This document shows positions 7,894-14,588 of a stretch of 25,545 bases of DNA, in pieces. Position numbers and translations under genes: made by a program. The notes beneath the pieces are model-generated. The model had not been told where the DNA came from, did not search any database, and saw only the letters and a list, made by a program, of their open reading frames with translations. How positions within the stretch are numbered: the first letter of the stretch is position 1; every line of letters starts with the position of its first letter. The DNA comes from Kiritimatiellia bacterium (GTDB lineage Bacteria > Verrucomicrobiota > Kiritimatiellia > RFP12 > UBA1067), in contig JAEDMC010000014.1 of assembly GCA_016303225.1 (NCBI GenBank), forward strand, positions 1 to 25,545. Reading direction: 5' to 3'.

Positions 7894-10023
7894 TCATTCC
7901 CCCTTAGCCTCAAGAGCCTTGACCTTGGCCAACGCCGAGGCGAACTTGGCGTAGTTCACTTTCACGCCGTCATCGAGATCGATCTCGATACGTTCGGTCG
8001 AGAGCGGATAGAGAACGTTCTTCTCGTACTCGTCCAGCTCCTTCTTCGCCTTCGAGAATTTGACGACGTCCTTGTTGGCCCGGACACGTTCCGAATTCGA
8101 CTTCGACTCGTCCGAAGCGATCTGCATTGCAACCCCGAGCTGGTTCTCGACCTTCGTCTGCAGACTGCGGAGATACCCGAGCACACCACCAACCATATCC
8201 GGTTTATAGCGGTGCATATAAACAAGCGCACGGAACGCCCCCTTGGGGCTTTGGAACAACCAGTAGATCGGACGGTTCTGGTACCGCTGCAGGTGATCCT
8301 TGTAGAAGTCCTTGGTGAAGTAGTCCCGAAGATTCTTCCCCAACGCCTCCTCGATCCACGCCATGTTCTCGAAGAAGTGTACCTCGCCAAACGCCACCTT
8401 GATGAACTCCCGGAGCCGCGTGACAATGTCATCGGCGAACCAGTCGTTGTCGAGAATCGGGATGATGCCATCCTCGTCCGGGGAGAAGTGGCTAGTGGTT
8501 AGTGAAGAGTGGACAGTTTTCCAATCAATGCGTTCAGCATCCTTCCAACCTCGCCGCACAAGTTCAGCGCCGGATCCACTTGCGATTGCGTCAAGTACTT
8601 CTGCCGAACACAAATCAACAATTGTGTTTCCGTCTCGAAGCACGACCCTCGTGCCATTGTCAGAAAGTTCATGAAGTCCCGCGTCGTATTCCGCCCCTGC
8701 CCCTCTGCGACATTCGACGGAATTGAAACCACCGCCCGACGAAGCTGATCCGACAATGCAAACCGTTCCTCCATCGGGAGCTGTTTCACCAGTCGATACA
8801 CTTCGTCCACAAGATCCATCGCCTTCTGCCAAACAATCAATTCTCTGTAACTCTTTACGGACACACTCTGCCACCTTTCCTCTTAAGACCAACTGACCAC
8901 TAACCACTATCCACTGATCACTAATCTGAGCGCCCTGATCGGCCAGAATCAACCCCGGCTTCTCCAGCGAATACCGCCCCATCATGCAGCCGACCGCGTA
9001 GCTGATCAGCTCCTTGACAGTGTCACCTTTCAGCCGCTCTTCGAGCAAGTTGTCAGTGGGCAGTGTACAGTGGTCAGAAGCAGCACTTCCCACTGCACAC
9101 TGTCCACTATCCACTTTTACACCATACCTGTACCACGGGTTGCACGTGAGCGTGATCTCGTGCCACGGCACCTCCGGCGTCAGCTCGTCCTGCAAGCCAT
9201 ACGCTTCAATGAAGATCCGGTTGTTCTCCGTCTCCAGCCGCCGCATCTCCTCGCAGTCCTTCGCCCACTTCTCCCGAACCGCCGCATACAACGCCGAGAG
9301 TTGAAACTCCGATTCATCTGACGCTCCACTAACATTCCGCGCCGCCACCAACGGATTCACGGTAAAATTTCGAGATCTCTCATAAGCATCCCAATCCTTG
9401 CGAGACAAAGATACCAAAGTATAAACCCTATCACTTATATCAGTTTGCCGTTTCGGGGCATATGGCAACGTAGCAACATCATTAAATGTCGTATTGATTG
9501 TCGGATTTAGCGCTTTCAAGAAATATCGAACAATTGGTGAATTCAAATATGCCAGGGTTTCAAATGAGAAATCTAAATGTTCGTCAAACAGTGTCGGAGA
9601 ACCTGAACTATACTGAGCATATGCCGACTTTATTCTAAAACTTGTTGACGCCGATGTAATCAAAGACCAGCAAATCCCTTGATGCCCCCAGAATTTCTTA
9701 TTCACCAGCCCGCCATGGGATTCATAACTGGATCGCGCCTCATCTGACCAATCCACTACATCTATTTCATTACCGAAGTATTTACGGAATTCCCCTCCAT
9801 TCGCATATACCATCCAACGCGTACTCTTGAATGAGGGCTCCCACCAATTACGCAAATACAGCTCGTTCCCGTGAGTCTTATTTCTACCACCCGAAATGTA
9901 CAAATCACCAACTTTTGTTCTTAAAAAGAGATCTTGCCCCTTAAGCCAATACGCCACCGGCGAGCCGGGGATCTTCTTGAAGTTCTCAGCCGACGCACGA
10001 AAGAAATTCTTGTTCTCGCTCAT
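7894..10023 (-). CDS. pglX: C-terminal (target-recognition) half of the BREX methyltransferase PglX
   Basis: PglX is the adenine-N6 methyltransferase that marks host DNA in BREX. This 709-residue product begins where the catalytic part ends: ENFKKIPGSPVAYW (13-26) is the conserved hinge, followed by family features such as LRNWWEP, NGGEFRKYFG, TLPYAPKR, SYAVGCMMGRYSLEKPGLI (341-359) and PDEDGIIPILDNDWF (515-529). It lacks the SAM motif and NPPY, which are encoded by the separate gene at 17018-18832. It has its own start, with GAGGTGG upstream, and its ATGA overlaps the stop of the cyclase-like gene, so translation is coupled. Three foreign in-frame inserts are visible: RNVSGASDESEF near 229-240, about 20 residues at 304-323, and about 149 residues at 366-514, the last made of a four-helix-bundle element read in another frame. 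Confidence 0.9.
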   Translation of the reverse strand: MSENKNFFRASAENFKKIPGSPVAYWLKGQDLFLRTKVGDLYISGGRNKTHGNELYLRNWWEPSFKSTRWMVYANGGEFRKYFGNEIDVVDWSDEARSSYESHGGLVNKKFWGHQGICWSLITSASTSFRIKSAYAQYSSGSPTLFDEHLDFSFETLAYLNSPIVRYFLKALNPTINTTFNDVATLPYAPKRQTDISDRVYTLVSLSRKDWDAYERSRNFTVNPLVAARNVSGASDESEFQLSALYAAVREKWAKDCEEMRRLETENNRIFIEAYGLQDELTPEVPWHEITLTCNPWYRYGVKVDSGQCAVGSAASDHCTLPTDNLLEERLKGDTVKELISYAVGCMMGRYSLEKPGLILADQGAQISDQWIVVSGQLVLRGKVAECVRKELQRIDCLAEGDGSCGRSVSTGETAPDGGTVCIVGSASSGGGFNSVECRRGAGAEYDAGLHELSDNGTRVVLRDGNTIVDLCSAEVLDAIASGSGAELVRRGWKDAERIDWKTVHSSLTTSHFSPDEDGIIPILDNDWFADDIVTRLREFIKVAFGEVHFFENMAWIEEALGKNLRDYFTKDFYKDHLQRYQNRPIYWLFQSPKGAFRALVYMHRYKPDMVGGVLGYLRSLQTKVENQLGVAMQIASDESKSNSERVRANKDVVKFSKAKKELDEYEKNVLYPLSTERIEIDLDDGVKVNYAKFASALAKVKALEAKGE
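8487..8922. mobile_element. Four-helix-bundle (23S-IVS-type) element with GTGG-rich inverted ends inside pglX
   Basis: The ends at 8487-8518 and 8891-8922 are inverted copies of a GTGG-rich 32-mer, matching at about 24 of 32 positions. They enclose a complete gene for a four-helix-bundle protein (8499-8864). The element sits in the linker between GLILADQGAQ and PDEDGIIPILD of PglX. It keeps the pglX frame open throughout, so pglX is lengthened, not broken. Known relatives occur as intervening sequences in 23S rRNA genes and as short stand-alone genes. No transposase is encoded. Confidence 0.8.
8499..8864 (-). CDS. Four helix bundle protein (S23 / IVS-encoded family), nested in pglX in another frame
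   Basis: The 121-residue product has the full signature of the four-helix-bundle family first found in 23S rRNA intervening sequences: SYRELIVWQKAMDLVDEVYR at 5-24, SDQLRRAVVSIPSNVAEGQG at 38-57, then FLTMARGSCFETETQLLI. The family fold is related to Avd of diversity-generating retroelements, a basic nucleic-acid-binding pentamer. The likely start is a GTG at 8864, with GAGGAAAGG upstream. Its last residues are encoded by the left inverted end. It is read on the same strand as pglX but in a different frame, so these bases are double-coding. Whether it is translated is unknown. Confidence 0.75.
   Translation of the reverse strand: MSVKSYRELIVWQKAMDLVDEVYRLVKQLPMEERFALSDQLRRAVVSIPSNVAEGQGRNTTRDFMNFLTMARGSCFETETQLLICVRQKYLTQSQVDPALNLCGEVGRMLNALIGKLSTLH
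9055..9108. repeat. GTGG-rich hairpin element inserted in pglX
   Basis: Arms 9055-9077 and 9086-9108 are inverted copies matching at about 19 of 23 positions with an 8-nt loop. They are built from the same GTGGnCAGTG words as the ends of the four-helix-bundle element. In the pglX frame they add roughly 20 residues (304-323) between RYGVK and EERLKGDTVKEL, where the family normally has a short linker. It may be an internally deleted relative of the larger element. Confidence 0.75.
9304..9341. repeat. Diverged copy of the brxL palindromic-repeat arm, inside pglX
   Basis: This stretch begins AAACTCCGATTCATCTGACG and matches the brxL arm (2315-2350) at about 78% over 37 positions. It is in the same orientation, and both copies are read in the same frame: RNVSGASDESEF here and RNVCEASDKSEL in brxL. 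Only one arm is apparent here. Confidence 0.65.
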
Positions 10024-10952
10024 TTGTCCACCTCATTCCTCACAGGCTTAAACAGCCCTCTTGCAATCATTCGATCATCTAGATACGAAAGCAAAGCCCC
10101 GTACCGCAGAAACAACCTCCCGGCAGAATCATCTGCGCGCATCGCCTTCGAAAAATGCTGTTGCTGCTTCACCGCGTGATTATATCCTGCTTCGGCAAGG
10201 CGCAACAACTCCTCCGCGCTAATGACCTGTAAGTAGTTCTCGACTGCACCGACACTCCAATAATCCAGAGACAGCATTCCATCCGGATCAAGGCAGATCA
10301 TCTTGGCTGGACACGCATTTGACGATACACCACGCGCCATATGTTGTAATTGCGCCTTCATCTCCGTTGAGATTAGAATCCTTGGCCATCTTGCCTCCTG
10401 TTCCTCAATTCGGTAGGCCTCCTGAACAACAGGACCAAACAAAACATTCTCATCAAGCTCCCAGCCGGTGCCGTATACAAGAGACCCGCGGAAGAAACAT
10501 CCCTGTGCCATCACCCGAATCAACGAAAGAGAAAGCGAAAGCAAAAGATGTTGAAATAAGATTGACGGGAATAGACCAATCCGGCCGTCATCACGAGAAT
10601 CTCGAACATAGAACAATGTTGTGTCCGAAAACTGCTGAAAGCCACATGACAAAGAGAGCACATCCTCCCGATAGTCTTCTCTTAGCTTATCTGGGAGCGG
10701 TATTCCATGACAAAGGCGGTCCATATGTTCCAAAGGAGCCTGTTTAACCAATTCTATCTCAGCTGAGATCCCCGCCAGGAATTCATGCGTAGCAAGTGCA
10801 TGTCGTGATATCTCGGCGAGTTTCTCAGGATCAACACATGGATTATTTACATCAATTCCTGCAAACAATCGCTCACGTGTGCCCAAAGCGTCAAACAGGC
10901 ACACGAAATAGCGCGCAGGCTTCAGATTTGGCTTATGATCTTGAACCGTCAT
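10020..10952 (-). CDS. Nucleotidyl-cyclase-like protein (class III cyclase fold, resembling Pycsar cyclases)
   Basis: The 310-residue protein has the pattern of stand-alone class III nucleotidyl cyclases of the kind used in Pycsar defence. An opening strand FVCLFDALG has a possible metal-binding Asp (D21). A second strand QQFSDTTLFYV has another Asp (D110). Then come FFRGSLVYG (153-161) and LFGPVVQEAYRIEEQEARWP (171-190), the conserved Gly/Pro and Glu-Ala-Pro-Arg stretch. No signal peptide or membrane segment is visible. Pycsar effectors carry a cyclic-nucleotide sensor joined to a TIR or membrane domain, and none is recognisable next door, so a signalling role is inference. It starts 1 nt after the HAD gene stop and ends with an ATGA overlap into the pglX C-terminal half. 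The annotation rests on motif resemblance only. Confidence 0.65.
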   Translation of the reverse strand: MTVQDHKPNLKPARYFVCLFDALGTRERLFAGIDVNNPCVDPEKLAEISRHALATHEFLAGISAEIELVKQAPLEHMDRLCHGIPLPDKLREDYREDVLSLSCGFQQFSDTTLFYVRDSRDDGRIGLFPSILFQHLLLSLSLSLIRVMAQGCFFRGSLVYGTGWELDENVLFGPVVQEAYRIEEQEARWPRILISTEMKAQLQHMARGVSSNACPAKMICLDPDGMLSLDYWSVGAVENYLQVISAEELLRLAEAGYNHAVKQQQHFSKAMRADDSAGRLFLRYGALLSYLDDRMIARGLFKPVRNEVDK

Positions 10953-10953
10953 A

Positions 10954-11940
10954 TCAATCCCGTTTCAACACTGATGACTCGCCCTGGCTCGTTGGCAATG
11001 CGTCTACATGCTCAGTATGACCCTGCACGTCATCACAAGTCACACCTTTATCTTTAGGCATCTCAGGCTCATTGTTTGCTTGAGGGATTGCCTTCAGAGA
11101 AACACAATCCAATCTTGATTGCGCAGCGAGCTTATCAATGATTGACTTAATGACACGATCCAACAGACGACCTTCCGAGTAATCTGCCTGAATCACGTAA
11201 TTTACGCGCCCCTCGGCGTACAACTTCTCAGCAATTTCCTTGGATCTCTTTTTACGCGGGTTATACACGGCAATGGAGTGTCCGCCCTGTGCCTTGACAA
11301 CACGCATACACGGAACATCAGTTTCACCATCTCCAATGTAAATCATATTGTGGAACGGAACAGGACGCTTTTCCTGCTCAATGAAAGAGTTAACCACCTC
11401 CGAACTCGATATATCTTCCTCGCCCTTGTTGATTCGAAAGAGGTACTGCGTTTTAGTCGTAAAGTTCACGACCTGGGCTGGCCATGAAGCGATTCCATTC
11501 TCATAGATGAACGAGCAGGCGTATATCTGTTTGAAAAATTTTCCGATAGATGTGCCCTCGACCATCTCCTTGAGTCCTGATGATATGATGTAGTGCTCGA
11601 CTATCACGCCTTTTGCCTTGGCATATTTTTTAATTCGCTTGAACCACTTCTCAACCCCCTTGAAGAATTGAACATTTTTCCCGTAATCCCTGAAGGCCTC
11701 TCTCGTTGCCCTTGCCGTTCCCGTATATGCTTTTGTCTCATCCACCATTAGCTTCATATACTGAAGAATCGGATCAGCCCCATTAGCTTTTGCCGTGGCA
11801 TTTGAGCGGTTCCAAAAGCCTTCCCTCTCTTTCTTGGGCAGCCCCAGGAAGAAGCCGTACTCCTGCATATAAAGCGGAGATAGCGTTCCGTCAAAATCGT
11901 AGCAAATGGCAACTGTCGGTTTCTTCTCTTTGCTCATCAT
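10954..11940 (-). CDS. HAD-superfamily hydrolase
   Basis: The N-terminus KPTVAICYDFDGTLSP holds the HAD motif I DxDGT with the nucleophilic Asp. HYIISSGLKEMVEG supplies motif II Ser. MIYIGDGETDVPCMRV supplies the motif IV GDGxxD acidic pair. The protein (328 residues from the first of two adjacent Met codons) is longer than minimal HAD phosphatases and has a polar tail of about 45 residues. The substrate is unknown. AGGAG lies about 6 nt before the ATG. The first 50 codons have a close paralogue at the start of the chimeric gene at 13635-14210. Confidence 0.85.
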   Translation of the reverse strand: MMSKEKKPTVAICYDFDGTLSPLYMQEYGFFLGLPKKEREGFWNRSNATAKANGADPILQYMKLMVDETKAYTGTARATREAFRDYGKNVQFFKGVEKWFKRIKKYAKAKGVIVEHYIISSGLKEMVEGTSIGKFFKQIYACSFIYENGIASWPAQVVNFTTKTQYLFRINKGEEDISSSEVVNSFIEQEKRPVPFHNMIYIGDGETDVPCMRVVKAQGGHSIAVYNPRKKRSKEIAEKLYAEGRVNYVIQADYSEGRLLDRVIKSIIDKLAAQSRLDCVSLKAIPQANNEPEMPKDKGVTCDDVQGHTEHVDALPTSQGESSVLKRD

Positions 11941-11997
11941 GGATTCTCCTGTTCTGTCGATTTTGTCCTCAAGGGCCTGGTTCGCGACGGCTATTCG

Positions 11998-13020
11998 CTA
12001 AACGATCCCCATTCCGCGATTATTCGTCCGACCATCCCAAGCGACACATGTATCGGGAAGAGGCGGCCGATCCTTCGGGGCATCGGCGGAAAACAGGCTA
12101 ACCGAGGGATGCAGAAAATCGCGTTCCTTGACCCTTCTGAAGAACTTTCCAAGATATCCAGCCGCATGATTCAATTGCGTCCAAAGCGGATTCCCCTCCA
12201 GTTCGTCATGATAGATCAGTTGATTCGATCGGCTGGCAATCGCCTGTGCCAAGGCCGCCCCATCCACAACCAACCCGGCATCTCTTGCGCCCGACACCAT
12301 CCACTGCAATGATTCGTTGGCGATCGCACGTTCAACATATCCGCCGCCAACATCCGTATGACAGCCGGGGAACCAGACTTCCGATACCTTCGCAGAGGGG
12401 TTGAATCGAGTCGGGTTGAAAGTATAACGCCATTCGTCGATCGCCAGCGCATGATAGCCCTGTTTGACGATTTCCGGCACATCTTCAATTCCAAAACTTG
12501 GGTCAATCGAAGCCTCTACCGTATCCCACACCCCCAGGAAATCTATGGAGACATCCCGGATCAGCAAACCAGATCCCTCCCATGATAGAACCGATTTCAC
12601 ATCATTGCTACGATGGCTCTGCATAATCTTGCGCGTAGAAACAGCGTCCCTCCGCACCCCGGCGAATTGAAGCAATGACGCCAGCCATCTTGCGGCAAAG
12701 GCGCCGCGGCTAAATCCGAACAAATAGAGATGCGGCTCCTCTCCATCTTCCAGGGCATTGTTCACCTTCTCGTAGATGAAATCATATCCTTCTTCCACTC
12801 GCGTATCGAGATCTATGCCAAACCATCCGCCCGGAACTTCTTCTCCTCGGCGCGTACCAATGCCATTGATGTACTTGCGCGACTGGATGACATGATCGTT
12901 CTCCTGCGCCACCACCGTTGCATCATGCAGCAAAACCACATTGCTCCATTCAGCCATCGGCTTGCGGCTGCGGCTTTGCCCCGTTCCATCAAAAAACACT
13001 GCAATATTGTGCCGCTTCAT
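11998..13020 (-). CDS. DUF2235 alpha/beta-hydrolase (Tle1-like phospholipase family)
   Basis: The protein opens with NIAVFFDGTGQS, the DUF2235 signature. LFGFSRGAFAARW is a GxSxG nucleophile elbow of the FSRGA type. WFPGCHTDVGGGY is the family's C-terminal catalytic stretch. Its 340 residues are typical for a single hydrolase domain. Family members include type VI secretion phospholipases, but no secretion gene, VgrG or PAAR is present here, and stand-alone cytoplasmic members are common. Its start overlaps the stop of the lipoprotein gene by 4 nt (ATGA), so the two are made together. The pairing resembles toxin-immunity pairs, but this is inference. Confidence 0.85.
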   Translation of the reverse strand: MKRHNIAVFFDGTGQSRSRKPMAEWSNVVLLHDATVVAQENDHVIQSRKYINGIGTRRGEEVPGGWFGIDLDTRVEEGYDFIYEKVNNALEDGEEPHLYLFGFSRGAFAARWLASLLQFAGVRRDAVSTRKIMQSHRSNDVKSVLSWEGSGLLIRDVSIDFLGVWDTVEASIDPSFGIEDVPEIVKQGYHALAIDEWRYTFNPTRFNPSAKVSEVWFPGCHTDVGGGYVERAIANESLQWMVSGARDAGLVVDGAALAQAIASRSNQLIYHDELEGNPLWTQLNHAAGYLGKFFRRVKERDFLHPSVSLFSADAPKDRPPLPDTCVAWDGRTNNRGMGIV

Positions 13021-13364
13021 TTCTTGTCTCCATTCAGTTCCCAGTCAAGGTACATCGGCACCCACGTGCCCAAAGACACGACCGCCATGACGGACTGCCA
13101 GGGATAGACCCTTATCCGTGCCATCTTCAACGTCCGACGGCGATCCTTCTTGCTGTTCCAGTCATCCTCCCAGAAGTCATTCTTCCAGAAGCATCCGTCA
13201 TAACGGACGCTTGAATACGAATTCGTCACAATCTCGTGCGACTCCTCGCGCCCGCTTATCGCCACATTCGAGGCACATCCTCCGCTCATGAAAATGAGCA
13301 CGGGAAAAACGAGGCCCGTCAGGATGTCCCTTATTGCCACAAGCTTAAGTTTATGCATACCCAT
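13017..13364 (-). CDS. Small predicted lipoprotein paired with the DUF2235 gene
   Basis: The 115-residue product begins MGMHKLKLVAIRDILTGLV and has a hydrophobic stretch ending in FMSGGCAS, a fair lipobox with the acylated Cys near residue 30. The mature part is short and rich in Trp and Tyr, with VVSLGTWVPMYLDWEL near the end. I do not recognise its family. The ATG at 13364 is chosen because AGAGGAGA lies just upstream. A start at 13385 is in frame but would place that site inside the coding sequence. It overlaps the DUF2235 gene by 4 nt. Confidence 0.7.
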   Translation of the reverse strand: MGMHKLKLVAIRDILTGLVFPVLIFMSGGCASNVAISGREESHEIVTNSYSSVRYDGCFWKNDFWEDDWNSKKDRRRTLKMARIRVYPWQSVMAVVSLGTWVPMYLDWELNGDKK

Positions 13365-13378
13365 CTTTTCTCTCCTCT

Positions 13379-13492
13379 TTAACATGAAACCTCGTCCATA
13401 TGGCGAATCGTTCGCGCAGTGTCGAGGATCTTCCGCGCATCGGCAAGCAAGTTTCGATCCGACGGCATTGCCAACTCATTGTTCTCGCTCAT
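13379..13492 (-). pseudogene. 37-codon ORF, probably the 5' remnant of a lost gene
   Basis: A short frame begins ATGAGCGAGAACAA at 13492 with GAGGT upstream, reads MSENNELAMPSDRNLLADAR and then KILDTARTIRHMDEVSC, and stops at 13379, just before the lipoprotein gene. The stretch LLADARKILDTAR resembles the opening helix of several defence-associated proteins (for example DUF1016), but it is too short to assign. Its first 14 nt and part of its leader match the start of the pglX C-terminal gene. Confidence 0.4.
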
Positions 13493-13521
13493 TCCGTCAA
13501 CCTCTCAATCCTGTCGTTTAT

Positions 13522-13559
13522 AAACTCCGGTTATTCCGATGCCCCACTACCGTTCCGCA
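13522..13559. repeat. Intergenic copy of the palindromic-repeat arm
   Basis: It begins AAACTCCGGTTATTCCGATG and matches the pglX copy (9304-9341) at about 29 of 38 positions in the same orientation. It lies in the gap of about 140 bp between the 37-codon remnant and the chimeric gene. No gene is seen in that gap. Near its left edge (about 13625-13650) an AGTGGTTGCTGATTAGTGA-like stretch also resembles the GTGG-rich ends. Confidence 0.55.
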
Positions 13560-13634
13560 TTTTTGACGTCTGTCGAGCGTTAGCGAGACAATCGGACATC
13601 CTGTTAATCCTATCTCCTCTCGAACTACTTATCA

Positions 13635-14210
13635 CTAATCAGCAACCACTTCCCAATAGCCGCGCGTACCTCCGATGCGTCGCAATGAGCCAGCCTGTTG
13701 GAGCTTTGCTACATATTGCTTGACCGTCTTGACAGATACGCCCAATGCCAATGCCACGGAACGCAGTGAGCACTTTGGATTCTCTCGCAAAGCTGCTAGA
13801 ATTCGAACAGGAATCGATTGGTCACCCGATTGGTCACCCGATTGGTCACCCGATTGGTCACCACCCCGCTGTCCAATATTTGCCTTGAAGCATAACATGA
13901 TGTCATTCGGATGAACGGTATACTCGGGATCTGGAATCCCATAGTTGTGGCAGATCCGACAGATCTTCTCAACGCCACGACCCCAACTCTCAATGTAACC
14001 CGCCCGGAAGAAGGTGTTGGCGATATCTGGATTGAGCGGACAAGACCGATGCTTGCCCATCAATGTCTCTGCAGCCTTGCCATTTGATTGGGCCCAGAAT
14101 GACTTGCGCTCTTTTTCCTCTAACCCATGAAAGAAGCCAAATTCCTGCATATTCTTTGGCGACAATGTCCCGTCAAAATCGTAGTAAATAGCGACAGTCG
14201 GCTTCTTCAT
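13635..14210 (-). CDS. Chimeric gene: HAD N-terminus fused to an AlbA_2/RecG-like regulator C-terminus
   Basis: Residues 1 to about 48 (starting MKKPTVAIYYDFDGTLSP) parallel the start of the HAD gene at 11940 almost residue for residue, also at DNA level. After SNGKAAETLMGK the protein switches to LNPDIANTFFRAGYIESWGRG and later sequence that is typical of the C-terminal half of AlbA_2-type (Schlafen-like) regulators. This is followed by four GDQS repeats and a winged-helix domain (CSLRSVALALGVSVKTVKQY). The HAD part lacks motifs II-IV and the regulator part lacks its AlbA_2 domain. It is therefore best read as a recombination product of two genes. It keeps an open frame and a good Shine-Dalgarno (AAGGAG). 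Confidence 0.7.
   Translation of the reverse strand: MKKPTVAIYYDFDGTLSPKNMQEFGFFHGLEEKERKSFWAQSNGKAAETLMGKHRSCPLNPDIANTFFRAGYIESWGRGVEKICRICHNYGIPDPEYTVHPNDIMLCFKANIGQRGGDQSGDQSGDQSGDQSIPVRILAALRENPKCSLRSVALALGVSVKTVKQYVAKLQQAGSLRRIGGTRGYWEVVAD
13815..13862. repeat. Four tandem copies of a 12-bp unit
   Basis: The unit CGATTGGTCACC is repeated four times without change and encodes (GDQS)4 in the chimeric gene, at the hinge before the winged helix. Similar short Gly-Asp-Gln tandem repeats occur at this place in other AlbA_2 regulators. Copy number could vary by slippage in steps that keep the frame. Confidence 0.9.
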
Positions 14211-14223
14211 CGTGGGTGTCTCC

Positions 14224-14574
14224 TTACTTTACTGTAATCCCCGAATTCTTCCAGAACTCAGCGCGTGCAATTGCAGACTCATTGCCAAAGCTCCAATGGT
14301 TCATGCCATACGCCTTGGCAAGCGCTCGTTGAAGTTCGCAGGTCGGACTGGGATGCACGCGCTCCATGTAATAGACAGCGACATACAGCCAATGCTCATC
14401 CTTAAAGGCATCTTCAAGGATGTCATAAAGCTCGTGATAGCCGACATTCCAGCACGCCCGCAGATCCCGCTCTAACTTGCCAAAGTCAAATCCGCCGCGC
14501 ATCACCAACGATTCGTACGCAGCTTCCAATATCGGCAATGCCTTAGACTCTCTTCTCGCAGTCAATTTGTACAT
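14224..14574 (-). CDS. Small hypothetical protein, 116 aa
   Basis: I do not recognise this protein. It is soluble and mostly helical by composition, with many aromatic residues (LYVAVYYMERVHPSPTCEL in the middle). It has no signal peptide, membrane segment or known motif. It starts 14 nt after the DUF4268 gene, with AAGGAAGG upstream, and ends 13 nt before the chimeric gene, so it is part of the passenger operon. Its size and position would suit a partner of the nuclease-like gene, but nothing in the sequence shows this. Confidence 0.7.
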   Translation of the reverse strand: MYKLTARRESKALPILEAAYESLVMRGGFDFGKLERDLRACWNVGYHELYDILEDAFKDEHWLYVAVYYMERVHPSPTCELQRALAKAYGMNHWSFGNESAIARAEFWKNSGITVK

Positions 14575-14588
14575 TTCCGGTTCCTTCC

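Noticed and set aside
11998..13020. Type VI secretion locus
   Set aside because: Only the DUF2235 domain hints at it. No VgrG, PAAR, Hcp or structural gene is present.
13815..13862. Possible CRISPR array in view of the CARF-type regulator
   Set aside because: The units are 12 bp, contiguous, have no spacers and encode a GDQS protein repeat. No other regularly spaced repeats or cas genes are present.
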